From Triatoma infestans (lineage: Eukaryota > Arthropoda > Insecta > Hemiptera > Reduviidae): 64,000 nucleotides of DNA. Location of the stretch: contig JAAEAF010002782.1 of assembly GCA_011037195.1 (NCBI GenBank), forward strand, positions 36,541-100,540. Direction: 5' to 3'. Each line of letters begins with the position of its first letter. Position 1 is the first letter of the stretch. The position numbers and the translations under genes are program-made. The notes under the pieces are model-generated. The model did not search any database. It saw only the letters and a list, made by a program, of their open reading frames with translations, and had not been told where the DNA came from. Below, in pieces: positions 27,293 through 41,728 of the stretch.

Positions 27293-30200
27293 GCACTTTA
27301 GAGTAAAGGGAAGCAGGGGCAGATCAGTAAATGAGGCGGCGAGAGCAGAGCCCTTGAAATACGAATAGTAATGTAGATACTGTCTTGAATCTTATATCTT
27401 ATTTTCTTTTTTAAAATTTATTTTCCATTTTTCACTCTCTGGAACGAGAGACTTGCACCAATCATTTACTTTCAGAAACCGTGAGCACACATGTTTTCAT
27501 TTGCGATTCTTACGTCAGAAAAAACCCGCAAATGAAATTGAAAACCAGAAATAAAATATTAAGCAAAAGTGAGGCAAAAGGGAGGAGACTGGTACAGTTT
27601 CTGAAATTCGACTGTAGTAAGCGCTGCCACTGGTTTGTAGAGCAACTAATCTTTGCCATATTTACCTAACCTATCTTAATTTAACTGGAATAGATGGAAA
27701 TATTGAGCAACTAGGATGGGGTAGTTGTTTTAATGATACAAATGGTAATTTTTTTTTCTCTCTATTTACTCTTGCCTGCGGCTCCATGGAAGAAAAATAT
27801 AAGACAAAAACTATATTTTCTAGGTCGTACTTAATATTAAAATGTGTGAAATGCATTACAATAAGAGCATCTCCCTTGAGGTGAGTATACTAACAATGCT
27901 ATATGAATGCAAAATTTTCTCCATTGTAATTTATTTGAATATTGCGGGGAAGAACTATATTTTCTTTGATTATAGTTATCGATATCACAGTTTTATATAG
28001 TCGATGGTTTTTTTTAAAATAAAAAGAATCTGGTGAGAACCAATCACACACAACTTTCCAAACAAATTAATGTACCAAATTTAACGAGTTCGTTGAAATT
28101 CGTCGAAAACTGAAAAAAAAAAAAAAATTGTTCAGTAAAAGCGCATTTCCGGTTTACTAATTTTCTTGAAACTCGGAATTTTAGCAATCTATTTATTTCT
28201 AATTAATTTTGTTTCTATAGTAGAATTGTATAATCAACTAAGATAGCACTTTAGAGAAAATTATAACCCCCATCCCTCCCACAAAAACCGCCATTAAATG
28301 ACTTTACCAGGAGAAACGTTTCAAATAAAAGTTGTAGATTTTTATATGTGTAGTTGATATAACAAGTTTGAAGAAAATCGTCGGGGCTGTTTTCGACAAA
28401 ATCGCAAGAAAGTAAAAAAAAAAAAAAAAAACAACATTCAGTAAAGTGGTACTTCCGGTTCAGAAATTAAACGGAATATCAAGTTTGAATTTTCTACGTT
28501 TTTTTTTGGTTTTTCAGCTATGCACACACATACACACAGACCATTTGTTAAGAACCACTTTTTTGGACTCAGGGGACCTCAAAACGGATATTTCCGGTGA
28601 AAAGTCGTTATCGAAAATTTGACACGATTACCAAATACTTCCTCTTACTAGGAGGGGTAAGAGAATGTAAAAAATATATTTGTGTCTATCCAAAATTATT
28701 TTGTAGAAATATCATTTTCAAGATATTACGATTGATTTCGTCAACTTATTGCATTAAGAAAAATGATAAGTATTTCGTTAAAATTCCTAATTTGAAGAGA
28801 ATTTTGAGATTTGTGGTAATAAGAAGTTTGAATTATGAGATTTTCTGTGTAGATTACACTGGAAATTCATAGATACGTACAAAGTCACTTATCACGAAGG
28901 TTCCTTTTTATCTCGATTCAACCGAATTGTCGGTTCGCATAGACCATGATCCTGAACTATTCGGCACCATTACCTACCACCGCTGCATCTTCTCATCAAG
29001 GCGAAGCCAGAATGGGAATTTATAGGTTCCTGCAGGGGCCGCCACCTATCACCTCTAGGCATGATTCTGTAAACCAGAGGTTGATAGAAGAAATTAAGAC
29101 TGACCAGGTACCGATAGGATGGTTCCCAAGCTTTAATTTGAAAGGAACTTCCACATTGTTATACCGATCAGGGATGATTGGGACAGGGTCCCTCTGCTCG
29201 GTAACTCGGTCTGGTAAGCAGACGTCTCTAAAACTCCGACTGGGGTCGGAGCGGGGGTCTATGGGGGCAGGTCTAAAGTCAAGATTAAGGCCAGCCTAGG
29301 GAAGTACGCTACGGTCTTTCAGGCCGAAGTTAACTCTGCGCTAAGGAGATTATAAGGCAAGGGTTAATGGGTAGAAGAGTGGCCATTTACTCCGATAGTC
29401 AGGCAGCCCTAAAGGCACTTTCCTCACACCAAGTAGTCTCAAGACTGGTGTGGGACTGCCTATCTGCCCTAACCGAGGTGGGTGCACGGAATAAGCTGAC
29501 ACTCGCCTGGGGGCCGGGTCATGCGGGGTACCTTGGTAACGAAAGGGCGGATGCCCTGGCGCGGGAGGGCTCGAAGGATACCTTGAAAGGTCTCGAGCCC
29601 TTCTGCGGGTTGCCCAGGAGCCTCATTCACGCTTCTATTAAGGAATGGATAGAAGACCAGCGTCTGCGATGGTGGGAAAGCATGCCAGAGCAGAGGCAGG
29701 CGAAACTCTTCATTAAGAGACATTTGCCTAAATTTACCAAGGACCTACTGAGCCACAGCCGAAGGGATATAAGGCTAATAGTGGGACTACTAACAGAGCA
29801 TTGCATGCTGAATAGGCGCATGCACCATTTACTACTTGCAGACAATGCATTATGCCGTTTCTGCAGGACCGAGGAGGAAACCCCGGTGCACATCCTTCTT
29901 GAGTGTGCCGGATTGGCAAGTACAAGGTTTCTTCAACTGGGGAGTAATAATCCCGAAGCCATGAGCTTCATGACGGAGGCACTTTCAGCTTTGGTAGGCC
30001 TGACTAAGAGAGCAAAGCTGAAGGATGTGCTATAACCCAAGGGATCCACAATAGACCTCTTAATGTAGGTCGCAGTGGAATGAGGCGTGGCCCTACCCAA
30101 TCTACTAATCTAATTCGGCACCACTTAATTTTGATCTAATTACAGTATCGGTTGCCATATTTCAGCTTTTTTTGCGTCCTCTTACTCCTAGTAAATAAGA

Positions 30201-33200
30201 ATTGTTCAAATAAAAATTGTAGAGCCTTGTATGTGTAGTTAATATACCAAGTTTAAAGAAAATCGTTAGAGCCATTTTTGAGAAAATCGTAAAACAGTGA
30301 AAAATAAATATCACTCAGTAAACTGGTACTTCCGGTTGAGGAATTTTGACAGATAACTTACTATCGGATCCCATGGTTATACCTAAAACGGAATATCAAG
30401 TTTCAGCTTTCTGCGATTTTTGTTATTTGAGTTATGCTCTTCACACACACACAACACAGACCATTTTCTAAAAACCACTTTTTTGGAATCCAGGGGGACC
30501 TCAAAACATGTAGTTCCGGTCAAAACTTGATAACGAAAATTTGACACGATTACAATACTTCCTCTTATTAGGCGTAACTTGAAAGTAAAAAAAAAAAAAA
30601 AAAAATTAGTGAATTAATTGCCGGAAATATCATCCATGATTGTTATATTTGTTAACAAAGAAATCTAGAATTATTATATATAAAATGTAACATGTTCATG
30701 AATTATTGTCCTTATCAAGTACATTATTAGCATATATCGTGTTCTCTTCTACAGTTTGATATATCATCCTTGTCTACCAATTAATTAATCAAAGCTCATT
30801 ATTATATTGATACTATTTTACATTATTAATTGGGCTAACGTAAAATCTAGATTTCTATATTCTCTTTCGTTAAGGATAATGAGCCCACTCAAACGATTGA
30901 TTGCAATGAAAAATGTCATCTTGGGTTGATGCCAAACTTGACATTCTGTTTATTTACCACTCTATTGATTAAGATTTTAGTTTTATTCAATTTTTCACCT
31001 TTTCCTTGAAAATGGCACCAACAGTTTTCTTAAAATTCAAATATTTTTTTTTTATCAGACACATTTTTTGTGATAGCCTTTTTGTGGTGATCGACCGGTT
31101 TCGGGCGTTCGCCCATCTTCAGGATGCGTTTATCAAACAGTGTGATAACACAGACTTGCACAGAGCAAATTCAAATCACTCGGTTCACTCAACCACCACA
31201 ACAACTATTTTTTTTTTTTTTTTTTTGTATTGTTTTCCTCTAGCTAATAACCGTAAGTAGAGAGAGTTTATTTCTGCGTGTACCACATACATATGTATTA
31301 TATGGGTAAGAGTGAACATTGGTGTAAGATTGAACGTTATAGTAACTGACAATTTGGAAGATCATATGATGAAAATTAAGTTTGATAAATAGTTCAATTA
31401 AGTATGATATAGAATAATAAATACATTTTAATTTGAAGTAGTAAACTACCAATAGTGAACAAAAAATAAACAAAATTGATAATTTAAAAATAACTATAAC
31501 AATCAAAAAAACAAATTCGAAACAAGGATTAGTTACAAAATAAAAACATTAATATAAAACAAAATATAAAAATTTGATGTAATTATGTAAACAAATGTCC
31601 TCATACGTTGGTCTAGTAGCTAGTGCTCTCGCCTTTAGTACGAGAATTCAGGGTTCAATTCCCGTGAAGGCAAAGCCGGTATTGACCCCAGCATCGTGGA
31701 AAAAAAAGAGTGGGAAACTACAGTTAGTAGCGCCCTAGGTAGCGAAGGATAGAACTAAACGGCGAGAGAACTGCGGCATGCATACCACATGCCACCCATA
31801 ACAAATCGCCGTCTGGCAAGCCTTGGCCTTTTATGGGCTTTTGCGCCGTAGGTGTAATGTACACAAATATAATACGAGTCACTGAATTAAATGGTAATTA
31901 GATATGTCGAATTGGAACAAACAAAATCACAGACTTAAGGAATTTTAAAATATTGTGGAAATTTGTAATTAAGCCCTTGGAAATCAACTTTTGGCGTTTA
32001 ATTGGCCAACACAATATTGTCTAAACGTGATTAAAATATTAAAATTATTATTTAAAATAATTATTTTTATATTATAATTTTTTTATTATATTATATTATT
32101 ATAATATATTAACTTTATTATTTATATTTATTATAATATTATATTATTATTTTTATATTATTATATATTATTTTTTTTTTTATTATAATTATTATTATTA
32201 AAAATTATTATAACTTAAAATATTTTCCAACAAAAATTGGTATTGTGGGGGGGGGGGGAGTTCTAGATTAACAACAGCGTTAAATCATATCTCTAAAGTC
32301 CCGGCTAATGCAGTGTTGTTAATAATAATGAGAGAATTTTTGAACGGGCAGTCCAAATTTGAAGAAAATCCATTAACAGAGAGTGCGAGTTTATAGAGTA
32401 AGTTGCAGATATTTTTTGTTGGAATTTTCTCGAAAACGGTTATAATGAATTTCTTTGAATTTGGAGGCGCAAACTTCTGGTTCTGGATTAAAGTGTTAAC
32501 ACATTCATTTTCTAAAGTGCCTTCTATACTAACCAATTTATATCCCACTTGCTGGGGCGGGTGTTGGTGTAGTGGTTATGAGCATGGACTTGTAACTGGG
32601 AGGTCCCCAGTTCGAGTACTGCGTATAACTGCAAAATTTTATATTCGTTTAAAAAATGTTAATAGTAAAGTAGATGCTTCCGTCCCCGTCTACGACACCT
32701 GATTTAGTAGTTGGATGTTAAGGTCGCCTGAAAAAATGGACATTTCTTTGCTTTACCCCCCACTACCTCTATATTTATGTTAGAGCAACGAGTAAAACTT
32801 TCCAAGTTAAAGAAAAAATCAAATTTTGTAATAATTATACCCACGACAATAAGAGAAAGTCATTTGAATGTGTCACACCAGATTTTTCTTTTTATCACTT
32901 TCGAAATCAAATTTTCGAACTAAGTTTTTTTTTCTCTGGAATCCGTCTTCAGATCCCCTGAGTACGAATAATGCGTTTAGCGTTTGGTCTCTGTATCTGT
33001 GGGCTGGTGTGTGTGGGTTTGTGTAAAGTAATGCCTATTTTTTCAGGCGAGCTTAACGTCCAACTAACTACCAAATTAGGTGTCGTAGACGGGGACGGAA
33101 GCACCTACTTTACTATTAACATTTTTTAAATGAATATAAAATTTAGGAGTTATACGCGGCGACTCGAACTGGGGATCTCCCAGTTACAAGTCTATGCTCA

Positions 33201-36200
33201 TAACCACTACACCAACACCCGCCCCAGGTAGTTGGGATATAAATTGGTTAGTATACAAGGCACTTTAGAAAGTGAATGTGTTAAAGTAAACGCACTTCCG
33301 GTTATCCGATTTTTTTTGAAACTCAGAATTTTCCACAACATATTCAATTTTAATTAACATTATTTAGATAGAATTGTTTAATAAAGTGAAATAGCACTTT
33401 AGATGGAAAAAACCTCACCCCACCCTTCCCTCAAAACTGGCCTTAAATGAATTTTTGCCATAGAAAAATTTCAAATAAAAGTTGTAGCTCTTTGTATGTG
33501 TAGTTGATATACCAAGTTTGAAGAAAATCGTTGGACCCATTTTTGAGAAAAACACAATAAAGTAAAAAAAAAACAAACAAGTAATGTGGTACTTCCGGTT
33601 GAGGAATTTTGACAGATAACGTAGTGTCAGATCCCATGGTGATACCTAAACGGAATATCAAATTTTCAACTTTCTACGGTTTTTCGTTTTTGACCTATGC
33701 TGTTCACATACATCCACACAAAACCTTAAAACGGATATTTCCGGTGAAAATTCGATATCGAAAATTTGACGCGATTATAATACTTCCTCTTACTACGAGT
33801 AAGACAAAGTAAAAAAAAAAAAAAACAAGTAATGTGGTACTTCCGGTTGAGGAATTTTGACAGATAACTTAGTGTCAGATCCCATGGTGATACCTAAACG
33901 GAATATCAAATTTTCAACTTTCTACGGTTTTTCGTTTTTGACCTATGCTGTTCACATACATCCACACAAAACCTTAAAACGGTTATTTCCGGTGAAAACT
34001 CGATATCGAAAATTTGACGCGATTATAATACTTCCTCTTACAACGAGTAAGACAAAGTAAAAAAAAAAAAAAAAAAATTTATTGATTAAATTGTATTAAT
34101 TAGTATAAAAGGAAGTCGTGTGAGGGTTTACACCAGATTTTTACACACCCATTCAGTTGTCACAAACGCTTTGCTTGGATATTTAAGTAATTCCTTTTAT
34201 AGCTGAAAACAATTATTTGAGACAATTATTTTAGGGCGTTACTGGGGTGATAAGTATGCGTCATCTCTCTAAAGAATCTTTCAATAAATTGTATAATTTA
34301 TTTTTTTTTTCAATCGCGTCACCCCTATTTGACGACAAAAACATACTATACAGACATAATAATAATAATAATAATAATTGTTTAATAATACTAATATTAA
34401 TAATTAAATTGAATAATACTGACCAGCTTGTGGTAGGCATACTGGGCTGATGTTTTTTGAATATTGTACAGGTTTCCTTAATTTTAATAAAGCAATATCA
34501 TGATTATATGATTCCAAATCAAAATTACGATGTCTGATAATACTGGATACGGCTCGCATTACGGCTGGCGCATCTGTGGTCACATATTGATCATGATCTC
34601 CAAGTATGACACGTATTTTGGATCTCTTGAGCCTGTAAGTTTTAGAGAATTACTGTTGCTTAATGTTAAATTTATCTATTTATTATAATAATAATAATAA
34701 TAATAATTAATTTAGGCTTGATGATATTGTCTTCAATACTTAAATTAGGTAATTAAATAGAATGGGAATATTTGTAGATTAAAAATCTGTTGTGAAAACT
34801 CTCTCACAGTCGTAATTTACATAGTTATGAATGACACATTTCTTACAAACTAATAATTTTTATTTGAGAAGTGATCTTCAATGTTTTATCAATGGCAGAA
34901 TCTAATCTTAATAAAAAACCACTTTTTTTTTGAAGAAAGCTTGACATCCGAAAATCCGTTTAAATAAACTTTCACCATTTTGTATAACAAATTTAATGAT
35001 ATCAATCAGTATATAAAGATGCTATTTTTAGTTTATAATAATGATTCCTTCCTTCTTAAATAGTATTAAATATGTTGCTAAAATTCCAAGTTTGTAAAAA
35101 AAAAATCGTTGACCGGAAGTACGTTTTTTACTGAACAGTGTTTTTTTTTTTTTACTTTCTCTTACTCCTAGTATTGTAGAGGAAGTATTGTAATCGTGTC
35201 AAATTTTCGATATCGTGTTTTCACCGGAAATACCCGTTTTAAGGACTCCTGTGTCCAAAAAAGTGGTGATTTTTAGCAAATGATCTGTGTGTAAGTGAAC
35301 AGCATAGCTCAAAAACGAAAAACCGTAAAAACTTGAAAACTTGATATTCCGTTTAGGTATCAGCATGGGATCTGACAGTACGTTATCTGTCAAAATTCCT
35401 CAACCGGAAGTACCACTTTACTGTTTTTTTTTTTTTTTCCACTTTTTTGCGTTTTTCTCAAAAATTGCTCCAACGATTTTCTTTAAACTTGATATATCAA
35501 CTACATATCCAACGAGCTATAACTTTGATTTGAAACATTTCTCTGGGAAAATTCATTTAAGGGCAGGGCAGTTATGGCGGAGGGGTGGGGTTAGGTTTTC
35601 ATATAAAGTGCTATTTCAGTTTATTAGACAATTCTGCCATATAATTAATGTTAATTAGAATTGAATATATTGTTGAAATTCCGAGTTTGAAAAAAAAAAA
35701 TCGGATAACCGGAAGTGTATAAAACTTTACGACTTTACTAAATGATTTTTTTCACCTTTTTTTGCAATTTTCTCAAAAATGGCTGCGACGATTTTCTTGA
35801 AACTACGTATTATAAACTATACATACAAAGATGTAGAACTTTTATTTAAAAACATTTTTCTAGGAAAATTCATTTAAGGGCACTTTTAGGGGAGGTGTGG
35901 GGTTATGTTTTTCTCTAAAGTGCTATCATAGTTGATTATACAATCCTATCATCCAAACAAAATTAATTAGAAATAAATAGATGGCCAAAATTCCAAGTTT
36001 CAAGAAAATTAGTAAACTGGAAGTGCGCTTTTACTGGACAGTTTTTTTTCTTTTTCAGTTTTCCACGAATTTCATCAAATTTGGTACACAAACTATAACC
36101 TTTGCCAATTATAATTTGGAGAACTGGAGTAAGAGAAAGTTGTGTGAGTGTTTCACACCAGATTTTTTGTTTGTTTTGTTTGGTGCGAATTTCTTCATAA

Positions 36201-37223
36201 AAACACCTTTGGATTTCATAAAATTTGGTAATAAATAAAGAGATTTTATCCACTTTTCTTTGTAACTTCTTTTCCAGAAAGTTCATTTAAGGGGTTTTTG
36301 GTCGACGGGTAAAGGTAAAGCCTTCTTAAAAAAAGTGATTTTTATTAAATTTAGATTCTCCAATTTTTATATAATTGAAGACAATTAAATATCTAGTAAG
36401 AATACTTCTATAATCGAGTTGTTGAAGAGAGAAATTAGGTTTGATTAAATGAACGAGATATGAAGGCACTAATATAATGTAGGTAAGTTTACACTAACTG
36501 CACTGGACTTTATAATGAAAATGATAGAATGAATGGTGTGAGTAAGGATATGACACGATGCGATGTACAGTTGTATGGTTGTATCTGATAGATATCCTCT
36601 AGATAGATTCCCACTGGCTTATATACACCGGTTCTCCCACTCTAGCCTGCCTCAGTCAGAGAGTAGTCTCTGTTAACCAGAGAGTGCTTCTCTTCTCTCT
36701 GCTGTGGTTGCATTATCTTTGCGGTACCATTACACTTCTATTAGCATTTTAGAGAAAGTAAAAAGCATCCAATAAATTCGCATTTCGGGTTCATAGATTT
36801 TGATCGATATCTGCGTAGAATGCTAAAATACTTTCTGCACATTGTATCAAGTTTTAGCGTAGCGATGTTTCGTTTAATGAGTTGTATTGATTAACCCACA
36901 GACAAGAAGAAAACTTCCTTTTTTGGGGATCCTGAAAATGTGGTATTTCCGGGTAAAAAGTCAATTTTAAAAATTTTGTTTCACGATTGCAATCTATTTT
37001 ACAGCAATTAGGATGAAACCCAACAAAAAAAACCTAATTAATATTCTGGTATTTTATTCGTCGTAGCATGTATATTTGTTTTGTTCCTGACCGGTTTTGG
37101 ATTTTCATCCATAGTCAGAGAGTAAATCTATCGTGTGGAGAGTTCACTTCAAAAACGCAATGTTTTCGTTTCACTCGACACTTGTTGGTTGTATTTACGG
37201 GAGGTTATAAGGTTATGTTACAA

Positions 37224-37254
<31 letters not shown>

Positions 37255-37978
37255 AATGACAAAATGGAATTATTATAAATTATGATTAGAAATTAGAAAA
37301 TAATGTATAATAAATATCCTGTTTTGACGGATACTTTATAACTAAAATGGTGTAATTTAACAAGTCCCCCCCCCCCCTAATAAAGATGACTTGATGGTAT
37401 TTATTATACACTACTTTTCGAATGTATAATCAGAATTTATAATAATTCCATTTTGTCATTAAACGCACACACATATAGTAACTGTAATGGCAAGAGAGAG
37501 AAGACAGACCCTGTCTGGTACTCTCTGACTTAAGCAGGCTAGAGTGGGAGAACCTGTATATAAGCCAGTGAGAATCTGTCTATCTATCTATCTATCTATC
37601 TATCTATCAGATTCAACCATACATCGCATCGTGTCATATCTCTACTCCCTCCTTTTATTCTATAAAATCATTACAAGTCCACTGCAGTTAGTGTAAACTT
37701 ATAGCTATATTATAACAGTGTCTTCATATCTCGTTTAATTAATCAAATCTAATTTCTCTCCTCAACAACTCCATTATATAACATAACCTTAAACCTCCCG
37801 CACATACAAACCATAAGTGTCGATTGACACGAAAACATTGTATTTGAAGTGAACTCTCTGCAAGAAATTGATTGATTTTTTTCTGACGATGAATGAAAAT
37901 CCGAAAACGGTCAGGAACCAAATAAATATGCTTACCACGATGGATAAAATATCTTTGATTACCTTGACTACCTGCATA

Positions 37979-38029
<51 letters not shown>

Positions 38030-41000
38030 GTATAGCGCAACAGTCCATGATGAGGGGCTGAGGCTTTCCAGACGGCGATTTGAATGGGGGGGGGTGGTAA
38101 GCACGCCGCAGTTTCCATGCCGTTTAGTTCCGGCCTTCGCTACCTAGGGCGCTACTTTAACTGTAGGTTTCCACTTTTTTATCACAATAGCTGGGTCAAC
38201 GCCGACTTTGCCCTCACGGGAATCGTACCCTGAATTCTCGCACGAAAGGCGAGTGCGCCAGCCACTAGACTAACGCGTGAGGACATATAAAATGTCTAAA
38301 CATTTTATAATGTGAGAAGAAGTTAATTCGTCTTTTTACATTGTATAACAATATAAACAAAATTGCTTAAATAGTAGAGGGGGAAAAAATAGCTTATAGA
38401 AGCTTGGAAATTTTAACGATCTAATAATATTTACTTTCTATTACTTTAATATTCAATAATAAAATTTCGAAAAACCAAATTACGTAATTAATTATATGTT
38501 AGAGGATATAATTCTCCGTTTATAGATGAAACAGAAAGTCTTCCATTACTTTTATTTTCTATAAAAGAAGAAGAAATGAACTATTATCATGATTGGTGGG
38601 AGAAAAGAAAGTGTGTCAATGATTAAAGGAAAAAGACGATATATATATATTTTACAAGATTAATAAAGATAATTATATAATGAATTATTTACTAATGGAT
38701 TTATCAAGCAATTATTTTCTTATTTAATTTCTTTTTCCCATTCGATATTATTAATCGAAGCTGTTTATGAGAGAAAGTTTGTTATGACTTGAATGGTACG
38801 AACTTTTAGCCGAAGCTTCAGTGCGACAAATTTTTACCTTACGAACTTCCGCTCAAAAAAAAAAAAAAAAAAAAAAAAAATCAGATGTCCAAACACTCTC
38901 ACAACTTTCTCTATTGACTGTTTTCAAATATTATTGTAAAAATTAGGGACAATAATATTATCTGCAAAGGGCATATACTTCACAATTAATAATGTACGAA
39001 ATACGACGATAGAAGAAGATAATTTATTCTTATATTTATTTAACAAAACAAATTCAAGGATTAAACTATTATTATTATTATTTATAGAAAATAGATTTAC
39101 TTAAACTATAATTATACCTTCTGACACAATGTGCAGCTGTTAATACATAATCACCATTTAATAGACTGGCACCACAATGAAATTGTCCGTCGTAAACAAG
39201 TCTAGCTACCCACGGATATCTATTCACACCAGTCGGACGTCCACCCACAATTCTAATCTCTTGATTCACAATGCCGCACTCTACAACAATAAGAATGTAT
39301 ATAAATATATAAATAGAAAATTTTTTATAATTTATAATTGCTATATCAATAAAAATAAAAATCATTAGATCTATGTGTATTATAATAAATGATAAGACTT
39401 TTTATGTTAAATTTTTTTCTATAATAAAGTGGACAATTAAAAATATGTTTAAAAAAAAAAAGTATCTAGGTTTGAAGTAACGAAAGTCGATATACAGAAT
39501 GGATTTTTCAAATGTAGAATTATTCAAAACGGCTCCTATGACGTGATAAATACACTCAGCCATAAATAAAAAAAATTAAAAAATAAGACAAATGGGACAT
39601 TTAATTTTAATTAATAAATAAATTAACACTTTAATTAATAAATGATATTTATTGCAACAATTTATTTTTAATGCAACTCGCTGAAAAAGAAAGAAAAAAA
39701 TTACACATTTTTTTTTTTTACAAAATTTTGATTTTTTTTTATAATGGATGTGAGAAGGAGAGAGAATGGATTTTTAGAGAAATAAACTAGAATATATATG
39801 CTAAACATTGTATAATGAAAGGAACACACAAACTGCAAGGACTTTACAATAGTTTATGGAAGTTAGGTAGCAAGAGAAATATAAAGAGACAGACTGGCTG
39901 AGTGATGAGAAGGTAAATAGTAGAAGGTTGCTGACTGGACCTGAACTGTACTGCTCTCGTTTTATTTATATGAATCGAACTGTCCCTTCCTAGTTTGGCC
40001 TAGGAGTAACCAAATTTTGGTTCATTTAATGTGCTTTTCCGCTCTTCGGATCCTGTGAATCTTTGTTGATTTGGAACTACCCCTCTAGTACTTGGTATTG
40101 CTCTCTTTGGCAATACTAAAGACCCCCTAATAGGGCGAGGTGTCGATACAATTAGATTTTGAAAGTCTCTTAGTGAATGGCATCCCATTCTTCCTGCAGG
40201 GCAATGCGAGCTACTATAATTTAGGTCAGTGCTACCAAGAGACAAAGGGCAAGAAACAGCATTATTTGAAAGGATTTGAACTATGAAGAGAAGGCATTCT
40301 TTCAGGACAGTTTGAAACAGTCATTCTACCAGAACACTTGGCTTCAGGAATCGCTCTCTTAAACTCAGTGCCAGTGATAGAGATTATCATTTATTTTAGA
40401 TTAACAATTGATTTGTTAAGCATAATAGTTGTGATATTGTAAAATATTTAAATATCTTTAAAGATAATATATTTAATTTAATCTACCAGTGTTTTCTTAA
40501 TTATTTCTTATTACTTCTCTTCTCTTTGAACATACACACAAGTCCTTTACAAAACCGCTCGTGCTACACAAGCTACCACTACTACAAGGTATCTCATACC
40601 AATTATATTTCAATTGGGAAAATGCTTGTATAACGTGCTCCTTGTCAAACGTCGCGTTCATGGTAATAAAGCAAAAGATTCTGGACAGCTCAGAAATAAA
40701 GGAATGTCTTGCTTGGAGGAAGTCTACTGCGTCGATGGATGGGGCACTTTGAGTCGAACAATCCCAATCAAGCAGAAGACGTAGATAAAGAAAAGAAGAG
40801 CATCTATGAGAAGTGCATCCCTTTTTTGGAAGAAAAATTCGGTGAGAGGGATTTTGCACTAAAAGAGCTTTAGTTTGAAGCTCATGAAACAATCCCCCGG
40901 ATTCACTGGCAAATACGTGGAAGAGATTGAAATGGAATCAAAGGAACAATTGTCTTATTCGAAAATATAATAATGGATTCACTGGGTTACCATCTAGCAT

Positions 41001-41697
41001 CATATACATATATGGGGGACATGTACAATATAATTATCATTTGTTGTGGTGGTTGGTTCCGCAGAGCTGGTAAGCATCAGAGACATTTTCCGTGGTAGCC
41101 TGCTTCATTTTGTGGTCATCGACCGGTTTCAGGAGTTCGCCCATCTTCAGGATGCGTTCTTCAGACAGTGTGTCAACACAGACTCGTACAGAGACTTAGC
41201 TTCACACTAACTGAGGTGTTTTTTAAATACTAAACTCTTAAACTAGGTAAAGGGATGTGGCCAGATGGGTGGGAAAACACGTGTTTGGGTTGTTAAAGGG
41301 CAAATTCTTTTCTTACAGTGGACGCGGGGGTCTAATCTTTAAACTCTGTTGTTGGAGGGAGACTTATTTCACAATTAACTAACCAAAATATTAAGAATAT
41401 ACAAAAAATAAAAAATAAGATACACAAAATAAATCTAAATAAAATTAAACAACGATTAAACTAAATTTTAAAATTCATTCATTCGTTTAAAACTGAACGA
41501 TTTTTTATATAATTAAGTTAAGTTTTCCAGTTCCAAAGAATTAAGAAATTCCAGTCATTCTTTCACTTTTTCACGCAACCCTCACATCCTCGCAAGCATG
41601 TATACCTAATTATGTTTTCTTATATAATTAAGTTTTTTATTATGCATCCCACAAACCATGTCACATCATCACTCACATACATCATCCAAATACGCAA

Positions 41698-41728
<31 letters not shown>

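Noticed and set aside
27156..27368. Phe-rich frame across a T-run
   Set aside because: Homopolymer artefact inside a duplicated non-coding segment.
33566..34061. Possible CRISPR or satellite array from tandem copies
   Set aside because: There are only two units of 248 bp, both explained by a duplicated Rep-A end; no spacer pattern.
37739..38118. Two long minus-strand frames across 37739-38118
   Set aside because: They are open only because of a ~42-base homopolymer; the flanks are a PLE arm and an inverted SINE-2.
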